Source: Rhodocollybia butyracea
Taxonomy: Eukaryota; Basidiomycota; Agaricomycetes; Agaricales; Omphalotaceae
DNA length: 64,000 nt
Assembly (NCBI GenBank): GCA_015501585.1
Contig: JADNRY010000064.1
Location: forward strand, 124,001 to 188,000
Reading direction: 5' to 3'
The notes beneath the pieces are model-generated. The model made no database searches and was not told the origin of the DNA. It saw only the letters and a list, made by a program, of their open reading frames with translations. A program made the translations under genes and the position numbers. Each line of letters starts with the position of its first letter. Within the stretch, counting starts at the first letter, position 1. This document shows, piece by piece, positions 33,682 through 45,179 of the stretch.

Positions 33682-34515
33682 AGCGAAGAGCGTAGTGACT
33701 TGATGTGAGAAGGTTTTTTTTATTCGTCTATACGAGAACGAGAGAACAGTTGTCGGTATAAGTTGGATTTGAAAAGGGTAAAAACTTTGAAAGTTGTTGT
33801 TGATTCGGAAAGGGTTGTTTTTTTTTTTTTTTTTGACTGAGCACATACGGAGGGCTTATAATGGAATTAACAGGAGGGAGACGTGGCTGTCATACGCAGA
33901 TGCGGGCGTTGTGCAGCCGACCTTGACGTCGTCGTCATTGCGATGCTGCTGTTGGGGCAAAAGTGTAAAAGCTTGGAGGTCTTAATAAAGGACAAACATG
34001 TGTGCGTATGTCTTAGTCTGGGTTTCGACGACACATCCATTTGCGAAACATACGGGGGAAAAAGGGGTGCTACTGCGGTCGGTATGTCCAAAGAAGTGCC
34101 TAGAAAATATGGCTGGTGAAAGAGCTTAGAGACTCGAGAGTTGCAACAGGAGAAAAGCTCTGTATTCTGGACCACGGCTGATACTTTCGGATTGCGAGGA
34201 TAAGAGAAGTGGTGGGAAGTCAAGCTTCAAGCTCAAGATTTCAAGGTTTTGCTGAGAATTTTAATCTCCAAGAACATCGGTGTTCAACGCATGAAACTAC
34301 CTCGGAGCAGACGTTGAAGCATGCGCAATTGCCAATGATGAAGGCACGAAATAACAAGCGCCCGCATGTGCTCACGTGAACGACAATTTCAGCGCTTAAT
34401 TACATTCAACAGTTACATTGTTCGTCTTTGAACTCATCTTCAAGAATCTCGCCTTTTGAAACTGATCAAGACTCGAGGATAACTCAAGGCTAGCGCGCTA
34501 CGCGCAAACCCACAT
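33682..34515. other. Divergent intergenic region
   Basis: Between the Hsp20-like gene (minus) and the cysteine-rich gene (plus). A T-run of about 17 lies at 33818-33834. No gene supported. Confidence 0.5.
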
Positions 34516-35623
34516 ATGTTCTCGGACTGCAGATCTCTGATTTTTTGGATCGCCTTCTCGTCACTTGCGTACGCGGGCTCTTCTGGACTTGGACAACCAT
34601 GTTCCGTCTCGCGAAATCATCTTGATCCCAACTCACACAAGCTCATCTCTGACTGCTCTGAACTCGGTTACTGCTCTGGATCTGTAAACGGGACTTGCGT
34701 TCCAAGAACTTGCCGGAGAGACGAATTCCCTTTTGGATATACTGCTGCCGACGCTCTTCCTCCGCTCTGTCCACCAGGATCGTTCTGCCCAGATGAAGGA
34801 AATGGATGTCGGGCTCAAGTTAGTCCCGGTGGTGCGTGCCAGATGAATAGAGACGAACAATGCGCTCGGGCAGTCAATTGGCAAGACTTTGCAAGTTCGG
34901 ATAACTTCTATGGCTCCATTTGTTTGCACTCTATATGCATGCAAGTACTTCATTTCGGCCTTTTACCCCTCGCTGAATTCCCTTTCATGTTCAGGTACGC
35001 GAACGCGACTACGGCCTGCGTCATCGACAACACCACATACACTGACGTCGGTTTTAATGGGCGATTGTTTAACACTGTTGTTGTTCGAGATAACTGTCGC
35101 TCTCCCCAGCTCTACTGTGGCCAGGATACTCTTGTGTGCGAACGGAGTAAGGTCCTGGGCTCGTCTTGTCAAATTGACCAGGAGTGCCAAGAGGTGAGTA
35201 CTTTTCAACCTAGTCTCGGCGCCTCTACTGATTTCATGCGCAGCGAAATTGCTTGTCGGGTCTCTGCACAGAACCACCAGAAACTCCTCTTCATGTTGCC
35301 CCATGGCAGTATGTCCTCACAGCGATCTGTATCGTGGGCGGTACGTTTCACTGTCCCCCGAGTCATACACATGTCGATTCATGACTTTTTGGCAGCAATG
35401 ATGTCAACGTGCTTGTTATTAACTCTTATTCATAAACGCCATCGTCTAAAGCGGTATAGGGAGTTGCGAGAGTACTACATGGAGCAGTCGACGTATGTTT
35501 TTCCTTCAATTGCCTTCAATCCTCATTCAAACAGCTGCTCTTCACAGTCTGCGAAGTTCGATTGTGGCGTTACACTCTGCTGCGGCAGGAACAGGACCAA
35601 GGCTTGATAGCAAGCGGAAATAG
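34516..35623 (+). CDS. Cysteine-rich ectodomain, single-pass membrane protein
   Basis: Five exons: 34516-34940, 34995-35193, 35244-35340, 35396-35492, 35548-35623, giving 297 aa. A signal peptide (LIFWIAFSSLAYA) precedes a cysteine-rich ectodomain (GQPCSVS, SDCSELGYCSG, CRRDEFPFGY, CPPGSFCPDEGNGC, GGACQMNRDEQC). A transmembrane helix formed across two exons (YVLTAICIVGGAMMSTCLLL) and a basic cytoplasmic tail (HKRHRLKRYRELREYY) follow. This layout occurs in conserved basidiomycete proteins of unknown role. Intron 1 has a GC donor (AT|GCAAGT), needed to keep the frame. Likely at the cell surface or secretory membranes; ligand unknown. Confidence 0.72.
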
Positions 35624-35825
35624 TGGTGCCACTTCTTATACTGTGTCTTCGTATGTCTGAATTGACAGAATAAATCATGCTGCATGAACTCTGATATGCT
35701 CGCGTTGGTCGCGCTGGTCATGCCAGAAACACATGACATCTCTAAATGACATAACTCTGACATAACTACTAGCGCCAGAAATGTAACCCCTAAAAACTTC
35801 AAAGCTTTCTGCGACTTCCAACTCC

Positions 35826-37080
35826 ATGTCTTCTCAATCATCTCAGTCTGCTCCCCCCCGTACGAGTACCATAAAACGTCTCGAGGCCACTCGTCGAACG
35901 GCGTATATTGCGTCCCAAAACAAACTTCCTACACTCCCGATTCGCACTTTCGACCTCGAAATCTTCACGGAAGAGCGCAGATCCCGTTCAAAACTTGCCA
36001 AGGAGACCCATCAAATCTTTGAAGAGCTCGCCTCGATAGTTCTTACTCACCTCATCACCTCGTCCAAGGAAGCGATGGTCTCATATCTTAGTGAAGTCGC
36101 AAATTGGACCTATCAGGCTGAAGACGTCTTCCGACAGCAGTTCGGTAAATATCTCACCGCAGAAAATCTAAAAGACGAAATCTGTTCCCACAAGAGTACA
36201 CAAAGTTTTTGCAGCTGACAATTCATTTCAGCAAAAGAGTATTTATTTATTTATGAATTTCAAATCTTGTCTGTCATCCTTTCATTCCTCTTCGAGACGA
36301 ACAGACCAACCGTCGTATTTGCCCGTTTTCAAGAAGACGCTGAAACATTGGTTTGGGGCGAGGTGTATAGGGACGGAGATGATGGATCCAGAAACGAAAT
36401 GTTCCTGTCTATGGAACTCATGGAAGCCATTTCCGGCGAGGTATGTACTTGCCTAGCTATACACTTACTTGCTTTTTCAAAACTTGTAATCCAGCAACCA
36501 CGGCTTGACAAGGCACGAGCGGCAGTCCTCCACTCCACCCATCGTCTCTGCTGGATGATAACTTTCCTACACAAAATTCATCCTTTGTCTTTACAAACAT
36601 TTATTCCGGGATCTACGTACTCCTTTACTTTTTCTCTTCGTGGAAGATCCACACGCAAAGGGTAGCAGTGAAATCGGATCCACATCTGCCCAGCGGAATC
36701 TTGGCTTTGTGCTCGAAATGGTGGTCAAAAAGAGCGCAAACACTCCAGGGTCTCGGCTGTGGCACCCCGACACGCGGATAATCGCGCGCCTCCCAGATCA
36801 TAGTGAGGTTTTATTAGGTAGGTGCGCACTATCTGCCTATCTTTGAATACTCCTCACTGCAATCCGGACAGATGCCAAAACTATTGAAGGTATTTATGAA
36901 AGCTTCTCCAAAGAGTGGATATGGAAGTTGAAGGATTCTTTGGACATATCGCTTCACAGCTATGAAGTGAAAGATTCCTACATTCGCCTTCGAGTAGGTT
37001 CGGCACCGGAGGATGATGAAGAGGTCGAATCGCAATTTGAGCCGCTGGGTTTAACATGCGGGCGTCGTTATGTATCATGA
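35826..37080 (+). CDS. Uncharacterised multi-exon protein
   Basis: At least four coding pieces share this strand: 35826 to about 36194 (starts MSSQSSQSAPPRTSTIKRL), about 36230-36440 (VVFARFQEDAETLVWGEVY), about 36494-36820 (LDKARAAVLHSTHRLCWM, later DTRIIARLPDHSEVLL) and about 36872-37080 (ESFSKEWIWKLKDSLD). Exon edges are only approximate, and the first intron would be very short (36 nt). No signal peptide or membrane helix. I recognise no domain; the layout suggests a soluble intracellular protein of about 350-370 aa. Confidence 0.45.
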
Positions 37081-37387
37081 TCTTACAACTGTAGCAGCCC
37101 CTAGCTTGCTATCAATCAGAGCTAATTGTGATGCCGCCTGATGATGGGTCCGCTAGCCTGTCTCACCCTTTACTTTTGCGCCATTTTCAGGCTCCCCAGG
37201 TTTTTACTCTGCGAATGGGCGCTCCGGAACGCCGGGGTGAAAACGAGAAATTGAAAATGGTCATACCCTTGAAAAAACGCAACTTGTGGACAGGAATACC
37301 CCCACTGCCGGTTAGTCTTTCGTCACTCCTATCCAGTTTGCTGGTCAATCTGCGTTCTTTGGCGATATTGCTCAACAATTCTCCACC

Positions 37388-38549
37388 ATGCGCACTGCGC
37401 TTCTCTTTACACTCATAGCGAGCTCCATACTTGCTGTGTCCTCTATACCGATGCCAGCGGGGCCCTCAGGTGCGGCGGGACCTTCAGGTGCCGGTGTAAG
37501 TCTTTGCTTGTAGTTTGCTGCTATACCCTAAAATACCTACGAATCCCAGTATCCCGTCGTTCGCTTTATCGATGGTGAAACAGGTGAAGGCTTGGGAAAC
37601 CACCAAACTGAATTTCCTGCCATAGGGATCGAACGTGGCCTCACCAACATACTATGTGCACTTTTTGAACGTGAACAGAACTGCCTGATATTTTACAAAG
37701 GCTCATATTTACCTGAAAGGCGGCGACGGCTTTATTTCAAAGTCGCCGGAGTGGATCAGTGTCCAGAGGGATGTTTTGGGTGGAGCGCAAAAGGGTGTGA
37801 GTACTCCGAGTCACTACCGAATCTGGCATCTCTTGCATTCCTCATATCTATCCTAGATCATATCGCCAATACTGGGGACGCGTACAAAGGTCGCAAATAT
37901 GACAAATTGTATGCTGGCATAGCCTTAGGCGACCCACACCGGCCAGACCAAGGCAAGCCAGAAAAGGGCTGGTTTGAAGCCATTATGGGCCAACCCGCAA
38001 AGCTAGGCAAAAAAAAAACTGTCGCGCTACGAGTCCAACTCGCTAAAAGAATGGAACGTGCTTTTGATGGAGTTTGAGATACGCTTTATGGTCGCCAGGC
38101 AAAATTTCCGTGCCTTGACCTTCATTGATATCGATGGTAAACCGTTAAGCGGGGGTCATGTACTCAGCGTCTCAGGCCAGAACTCCCTCACCAATCAGAT
38201 CAACGAAGCTTTAGGTGTAGAAACGGGCGCAAAAACCTACGATGGTCCATATTTCCAGCAAACGTATTCATTTTTCAAGCACATCAAAGCGTTCCCGTCC
38301 TGTACAACTACGACTCCTTGTTTTGGGTTTGTAAGAACACTTGGTATTGGTGAGTGCTTTGTTCCTAGTTCTCTTTGTGTTCCTTATAAATGCATGAAAG
38401 CCGTACATGTATTCATTGTCCGGCGGGCACTAGGTTCCTTGAGCCCCAAGCGATTTGACGTTGTTAAGGTATATCCTTCCATGAGGCAAAAACTGTATGA
38501 GGAGAGTATAGACATGATGGAAAAAAAATTTATGCTTCCGACTGAGTAA
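37388..38549 (+). CDS. Secreted uncharacterised protein with A10 frameshift
   Basis: Exons 37388-37495, 37550-38349 and 38401-38549. Signal peptide MRTALLFTLIASSILAVS, then a Gly/Pro/Ser linker and a domain beginning YPVVRFIDGETGEGLG. In the genome frame the protein stops at 38077, but reading one base less in the run of ten A at 38009-38018 opens a natural continuation (LSRYESNSLKEWNVLLMEFE... to LPTE) of about 351 aa in all. The downstream half then has its own clean intron, so it is clearly coding. Causes could be an assembly error, a young pseudogene or polymerase slippage. Function not recognised. Confidence 0.6.
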
Positions 38550-39703
38550 TAGGATGTACTTAATGTGCTCGCGTTGTGCAACCTGTGTGCAACCAAGCTT
38601 GGGCTGACAGAAATAAAATAATATTGTCGACAGCCAGTAAACGCCTATTAGAGAGTTTCGTGAACTAGATGTAGTGCTAAAATATACTGTGTTCAAACCT
38701 CGACGGACAGATAATCTGAAAGATACATACTTATGCCGCAGAAAGAATATGTCGAAGACTGAGGTTCACGATGGGCACTTATACGCAGACGCGCGAATCT
38801 GTCTCCATTTTCGTCACTAGGGATTAGTTTGATGAACAATGAGTGGCAGAAGCCATTTGATAGCAGGACACTGAGCTCATGCGCTTAAACGCACACATGA
38901 GTCTCCGGGGCATGCGTTGACTGAAGGCTTCTGGTGTTTCAACGCATGTCTGAATTATGAACCAGGAACCTTTGATCGAAGGTGGATTAATGAGTATCTT
39001 GGAAAACGACCAAAAATTGACTACGTTTACTACTATTGCTATTTTGATAATTCCAAAATGAGTCAATGCTTTCAACTGTGGGTTTGTACCTGTGCCGATA
39101 GGGAGTCCAATAATATTTTAAAGCATCAATAACATAAATATGTATTGATGAGAGCTCAGATGTTCACCTGCTCTTGCCCCTTACCGCTCACCTTTCACAT
39201 GTGACGTGCTTTGAAAAGCCATTTTTGGCGAACAAGTGTTCAAGTTCCTTGATGTCAGTGTGGTCCCCAAATAGAAGATCGCTGCATATGTTCTTAGTCC
39301 CTTCGAAGACCTCGAACAAACCTCGACTTCCGTTCCTGCCGGAAGTGGGAACATAAATATTTTGCAGCATGCGGAATACACCACCCTGTTATAGAATCAA
39401 TGACAGGGAGGAATTAAACAGTAGCGCACAGACTCCTGGACTCTGCTGTACCTGGATTGCCTGGGGAAATAAAAGCAGCTCCTTTGCTTTCACATTCCTG
39501 CCACCCAGGTCCTACTCCGCCAACCGCTCTCAGAGTCAGGTTTTCCGAAAGAAATCACCAACTGTCAGCGTGTTGTAGGCTGCCGCATACTTAGTCTTCT
39601 TCACTCCTTAGTCCTCCGTTGGAAACACTTCTCTGTAAGTTTAAATCTCGGCTGACCCTCGCTCGTCCCATAAGCTTTGTACACAGGAGCAGCTTAAGTA
39701 GCC
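38550..39703. other. Upstream part of tandem duplication unit 1
   Basis: No gene supported. Segments around 38820-38920, 39170-39280 and 39600-39700 recur before the other two tandem paralogues (for example CACATGTGACGTG then TCCTTGATGTCAGTGTGG), so the duplicated unit includes about 1 kb of upstream DNA. Confidence 0.55.
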
Positions 39704-40753
39704 ATGTCAGCGTTCCTTGCATTCATCGGCATTATCAGTGATCTTTTCACTGTGGTCGGCGGTTTCCAGAGCCTTTTTCCATCCAACTCACCAACTATAA
39801 TATCACTCCAGGATTTCACGCGTCTACTTCGACAGGAGAATGTGAGATTCTTTACCCAAGTTGAAACCGCACGACTTCAATCCACCCGACTCAATTTCTA
39901 TGATGTATGGCTACCTGCAATCGCTTCACGTACGGTTATCGATGCCAGTGATATCGACTCCCCAAGTGGTGCATTTCATCACGTCTTCAGAAACCTCAGT
40001 GATTCAATCCAGGAGGTTCATATGCGCGTAGAGACCCTAGCATCTGTTTTCCGCCAAAACACTGATGTACTACACACCGATGACTTTGTGCAAGGCATGT
40101 TCCTCATGATGGAGCTCTACGGCCTGCTTTTGCATATGCATGTCGTGTGGGCCACACTCCGACGTATCCAGGTTGGAGCGTCCTCTCTTGATGATCCGGC
40201 TCTCATCGTTGACACTCTGTCAGCCATGGTGTACACAAGCTCTGCTCGGACCTTTGTTCGAGAAATGCACGAACTGTCATTGGCCAGGCGGCTTGACTTC
40301 ATTGAGCATGTACGCAACGAGCGGGCATATTTCCCCAACGGGTTTTACTTCGTCATCTATTCGTTTTCCGACATATACTCGCCGCTGCCTAACACCTTAC
40401 GTCCCCTCACGATAGCCTACTCGCCCATCGTCTTGCCTACGTCGTATCAAAGGACGACCCTCGAGGATAGCAATGCAGCGAGTTGGATAGCGAACGCTCG
40501 AGTTACGCATGTAGGTGCTATTCAAATTGTGTACGGTAGCAAGACGTATGAGGCACCTGGGTTTGCAGCGGAGATGGACAAGTTGATGGTCATGTTGGAG
40601 GCTAGACTGGCTCTCCAGAGTAGAGCCAGGGGGTTAGAGAATGTGCACGGGGTGAATGATGTTTTTAACTCGGAAGAAGAGGCGAAGGCGGCATTGATGG
40701 CTATCTTTCCCAAGGACGGTAACAAGGATGACAAGGAGGCAACCGTGGTGTGA
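39704..40753 (+). CDS. Tandem intronless paralogue 1, unknown function
   Basis: A 349-aa intronless frame. It opens with a hydrophobic segment (MSAFLAFIGIISDLFTVVGG), with no clear signal cleavage site; the body is largely helical by composition (QDFTRLLRQEN, VFRNLSDSIQEVHMRVETL, MFLMMELYGLLLHMHVVWATL), and the C-terminus is charged (NSEEEAKAALMAIF...KDDKEATVV). About 204 N-terminal residues are almost the same in paralogue 2. No motif tells me its job. Lack of introns in an intron-rich genome suggests a retrocopied or horizontally acquired ancestor. Confidence 0.75.
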   Translation: MSAFLAFIGIISDLFTVVGGFQSLFPSNSPTIISLQDFTRLLRQENVRFFTQVETARLQSTRLNFYDVWLPAIASRTVIDASDIDSPSGAFHHVFRNLSDSIQEVHMRVETLASVFRQNTDVLHTDDFVQGMFLMMELYGLLLHMHVVWATLRRIQVGASSLDDPALIVDTLSAMVYTSSARTFVREMHELSLARRLDFIEHVRNERAYFPNGFYFVIYSFSDIYSPLPNTLRPLTIAYSPIVLPTSYQRTTLEDSNAASWIANARVTHVGAIQIVYGSKTYEAPGFAAEMDKLMVMLEARLALQSRARGLENVHGVNDVFNSEEEAKAALMAIFPKDGNKDDKEATVV

Positions 40754-43182
40754 ATTTAGATCTTCTATGTATATAGTATACAATAATAACGGGCCCAGGT
40801 TTCTGCGGGCACGGTTGTACAACTATCTCTTGGTATCGCTTTTTGGTATTTCGTGAGCTATGGCAAGTGAAATTTTTTTGTATAGCATGGATAAGGTAAG
40901 TGTAAAGCTCAAATACTGTGAAGTTCAATCAAACTTGGCACAAACCTCGACGGACAACTGACCTGAATAAGTACTCACTAACTCCACCATGCAAGAATTA
41001 TAACTCGATGGGCGCTTACATAGGCGCGCGCGCTCTTTTATCTACTCCACGTCGATGAAAAGACGCAACAACGATTCGGATCTCCTGCCTGGATTCACCT
41101 GAAAGGACAACACGCAATACTCATCTCCTTCACCTGAGGCCTTGAGGCGTGGAACCGGACCCAACTCACAAAACATCTCGTTTTCTACATGATTGAGCTC
41201 TTGTTGCTCGCTTTCTATTCTATCTTTCGAGATTAACCGCAGCAGCACTCAAAGAGCACTAGCATGAACAGCTGGTGTGTATACTAGAGACTGGCGGAAA
41301 GCCCTTTATTCCAATTTCGACATCTCGAGCTTCCAATTTCGTTTTTGACAACGTCACTCGACTGGCTGACTCCTTTGGTTTTCTTCGCTACGTGTGCGTA
41401 ATTTTTTGGATGCTCAAAATTCTATCCGCGATCCTCGGTCTTTGGAAATTGGTTAGGGCTCTTATGAAAAGCGTGTTTGCTGGTAAAGGATTGCAGAAAG
41501 GTACGTATGAGGATCCTATATAATACATTTCTTTCGTCGTTAACTCTGTCACTGTTACTTCCTCTGCATACCACGGTCGAACCTCAAATAACAAACACAG
41601 CGCTCCAGGCCCCAGGACCTATCTCTGGATATTACATACCCTGTCCGCCCGCTACCGCATTTCTCAGCATACTTGACACTTCAAAAGCTTTCACACAGCC
41701 TTTTCGTTACTTCCACCTCCCTCCAGCATCGGTCCTAGTTAGCTAGAGTCTCACTCGTTGCTCATTAGGCACCTATTTTCGAACTCTACGCTCGACGCTG
41801 GCAGAACAAAGACGTTTACGTGGGACATCTGAATTTCGGAGTGGCTTCAGTACCTCCTGCAGTCTCTTTCCCAGGCGTTGGTTCTCGCGGCTTGTTGAGC
41901 GAATTCAAGGAAAGTTACTCGTCCGGAACTGTACCTCCTGGTGCTCTATAGTACAGGGGCATGATCTATGGAGCATTAGGATCGTATGCGAGAAATCCTG
42001 TAATACCGTATGTACCTCATTTTTTTCTATTTTTACTTCTTTTTGACTTATCTGCAGGTTATCATATATCAGGCTCAAGATTTCGTAGACGGTGACTTGT
42101 TTGTTATTGTTCTCAGATGCTATCGGTGTCTAGAAGATTGTTTCCAAGACCGTTTGACATGGCAAGGATTCTGCCCATGATTCCTATGACGAGATGGTCC
42201 GGATCTGGAATACTACCAGTGGGTAAAACAGATACTGAACAATAGTAATTTCGGCCAAACTCGAGTAGCTTTTTGGAGCACAATGCTCGACGTTTGACTA
42301 TCCCTTCAGAGACCACAGGCTACTTCGGGTCGTATGCGGGAAAAGTTCATTTTTGGCCTGCACTGTATCATCGCCTTCCACGATGTATCTATTTACTTCA
42401 CTGCAGTCTACTGTTTGTTCCTCTGCGCTGACTTATCGGTCTGTTATCTGGTGTGAGACTTCATAGACGTTAATTTCAACGTGTTTGGGATACTGACTAC
42501 TACGCGCCTTGAGCATGTATGGCAACCTTCCCCAATATTCGGCCTATCATATCGTTGCTTGTATTTCACACTTCAGTTGTTGTGTACCACCAGGTAGTAA
42601 ATCTTTCGTCTCTCCTAACTGGGTGAAATAACTGCGTGGGGAGTGTCCAACGATCTCAAAGACATATGATATGCTCACCTGCTCTTGCCACTTAGGGCCT
42701 TTCGCATGTGACGTGTTTTAAGAGAACCATTTTTGACCCACAAGTGTTCAGGTTCCTTGATGTCAGTGTGGTCTCCAAATGCTTCATTGCATGCATGGCA
42801 CAAGTTCACCGCCTCCTGCTATAGAATCAATAACAGAGAATGACTAGTAAGTAGCGCTCAAACTCCTAGAGCCAGTCCCTGTTGTACCTGGTTCGATTTT
42901 ATCAAACTCCTGACTCCTGAGACGATAAATGCAGCTGGTCTTGCTCATTTCTGCCCCTCAGATCCTACTACTACCAGCTAGGCAGCCAACCTCTCTTTCT
43001 TGACGCCAGGTCTTCCAAATAGTTACATCTGTCAACGTTTTGCAGGCTGATAAAATCACGCATAGTCGCATAGTCGTTTTCACGACTTAGTCCTCCATTG
43101 AAAGTACTCCTTTGTAAGTTTAAATCCCTTCTGACTCTCGCTCGTCCCGTAAGCTTTTTTCACAGGACCAGCTTAAGAAGTC
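40754..43182. other. Spacer between paralogues 1 and 2, with decayed coding pieces
   Basis: Plus-strand protein-like pieces occur in different frames: PGPISGYYIPCPPATAFLSI (about 41607-41670), DVYVGHLNFGVASVPPAVSF (about 41810-41870), YGALGSYARNPVIP (about 41966-42007) and, after a clean GTATGT...CTGCAG intron, VIYQAQDFVDGDLFVIV. A repeat of the last two pieces follows at 42320-42490 and an inverted copy lies at 22480-22670. This looks like a broken gene with internal duplication; I cannot name it. 42670-43180 is upstream DNA of the tandem unit. Confidence 0.4.
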
Positions 43183-44232
43183 ATGTCAGCATTCCTTGCA
43201 TTAATCGGAATTATCGGCGATCTTATCACTGTAGTCGGCGGTTTCCAGAGCCTTTTCCCATCCAACTCACCGACTGTGATATCACTCCAGGACTTCGGGC
43301 GTCTACTTCGACAGGAGAATCTGAGCTTCTTTACCCAAGTTGAAGCCGCACGACTCCAGTCCACCCGGCTCAATTTCTATGATGTATGGCTACCTGCCAT
43401 CGCTTCACGGACGGTTATCGAGGCCAGTGATATCGACTCCCCAAGTGGTGCATTCCATCACGTCTTCAGAAACCTCAGTGATTCAATCCAAGATGTTCAC
43501 ATGCGCGTAGAAACCCTAGCATCTGTTTTCCGCCAGAACATTGCTGTACTACACACCGATGACTTTGTGCAAGGCATGTTCCTCATGATGGAGCTCTACG
43601 GCCTGCTTTTGCATATGCATGCGGTGTGGGCCACGCTCCGGCGTATCCAGGTTGGAGCATCCTCTCTTGACGATCCAGCTCTCATCGTTGACACTCTGTC
43701 GGCTATGGTGTACACGAGCTCTGCCCGAACTTTTGTCCGAGAAATGTACAATCTGTCATGGCTCAGGCGGCATGACACCATCGAGCAGATTCAAAGCGAG
43801 CGGGCATTTTTTCCCAACGGGTTTTACTTCGTCATCTATTCGTTTTCTGACAGATACTCGCCAGTCCCCAACACCTTACGTCCCCTTAGGGCTGCCGACG
43901 CAACCGTCGACCTGTCTACGTCGTATAGGAGGTCTACCCTAGAGGATAGTAATGCAGCATTCTGGATAGATCACGACCGTCTCATGCACATAAACGCTAT
44001 TCGTATACTATACAACAACACAGTATTTGAGGCGCCAACGTTCGCGTTGGAGATGGACAAGTTGATGGACATGTTGGAGGCTAGACTGGCTCTCCAGAGT
44101 AGAGCAAGAGGGTTAGAGAACGTGCACGGTGTGAATGATGTTTTTAACTCGGAAGAAGAGGCGAAGGCGGCATTGATGGCTATCTATCACAAGGATGGTA
44201 ACAAGGATGATAAGCAGGCAATCGTAGTCTGA
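43183..44232 (+). CDS. Tandem intronless paralogue 2, unknown function
   Basis: 349 aa, intronless, aligned without gaps to paralogue 1. The first 204 residues differ at only a handful of positions. From about residue 205 (MYNLSWLRRHDTIEQIQSER against MHELSLARRLDFIEHVRNER) to about 305 it diverges strongly, then becomes nearly identical again (MLEARLALQSRARGLENVHG...). Such a variable window flanked by conserved sequence fits either gene conversion of the ends or selection for change in the middle. Confidence 0.75.
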   Translation: MSAFLALIGIIGDLITVVGGFQSLFPSNSPTVISLQDFGRLLRQENLSFFTQVEAARLQSTRLNFYDVWLPAIASRTVIEASDIDSPSGAFHHVFRNLSDSIQDVHMRVETLASVFRQNIAVLHTDDFVQGMFLMMELYGLLLHMHAVWATLRRIQVGASSLDDPALIVDTLSAMVYTSSARTFVREMYNLSWLRRHDTIEQIQSERAFFPNGFYFVIYSFSDRYSPVPNTLRPLRAADATVDLSTSYRRSTLEDSNAAFWIDHDRLMHINAIRILYNNTVFEAPTFALEMDKLMDMLEARLALQSRARGLENVHGVNDVFNSEEEAKAALMAIYHKDGNKDDKQAIVV

Positions 44233-45179
44233 ATTTGGATATTCTATGCACATAAGATACAATAACGGGCCCAGGTTTTGACTTGTGTCTTCGGGCACGA
44301 TTGTACTACCATCTTGGTGTCGCTTTTTGGTTCTTTCGGCTTGTACATCTCTCCAAGCTGGGTGAGATAACTGCGTGGGGAGCAGAAAAAGATTACTGAA
44401 TCAAAATCTCATCGTGCCGTCGCTATAATGCAACATCGCTCAAGTATTCATTTTTGCAACCCGTGAGTAGTTTGATAAACAGAGTCACTTGAGTCTATGC
44501 GCTCAAACAACTGTCTGTGGGCCAACTGTGGGGATGAAATTGGCTATCCAGAGCTTTAGTTATGGCTTTCAGCTTGCGATTCAATGCATGTCCTTTAACC
44601 GAAGATGAGTTGGTTAGGGGCTGATTTCTTCAAGAATTGACCATGCTGTACTATGGGTATTTTGAGTCATCTGCTTTCAACCCATAAGTTTGCCTTGATA
44701 GGTCCGACGATCCCAACGATCCCAAAGATATATGATAAGCTCATGCCCCTCACATGTGACGTGTTTTGAGAGGGCCATTTTTGACCAACTGTTCAAGTTC
44801 CTTGATGTTAGTGTGGTCTCCAAATGCTTCAGTGCATGCGAAATCTAGTGGCACCAGTTCGCCACCTCCTGCTATACAATCAATTAGTAAGTAGCGCTCA
44901 AACTCCAGTCCCTGCTGTACCTGGCTCGATTCTATCAAATTTCGGACTCCTGAGATGATAAAGCAGCTTTTCTTGCACATTCCTATCCCTGAGATCCTAC
45001 TACCAGCTAGGCAGTCAACCGCTCTTGGTACCAGGTTAGCGCTGATAAAATAAAATCACGCATAGTCGCATAGTCCTTTTTACGACTTAGTCCTCCATTT
45101 GCAAACACTTCTTTGTAAGTTTGAATCCCTTCTGACTCTCGTGCGTCTCATAAGCTTTTTATGCGGAAGGAGCTTAGTC
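44233..45179. other. Spacer between paralogues 2 and 3
   Basis: Repeats the upstream elements of the tandem unit (44734-44840 matches 39160-39280 and 42676-42790). No gene supported. Confidence 0.5.
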
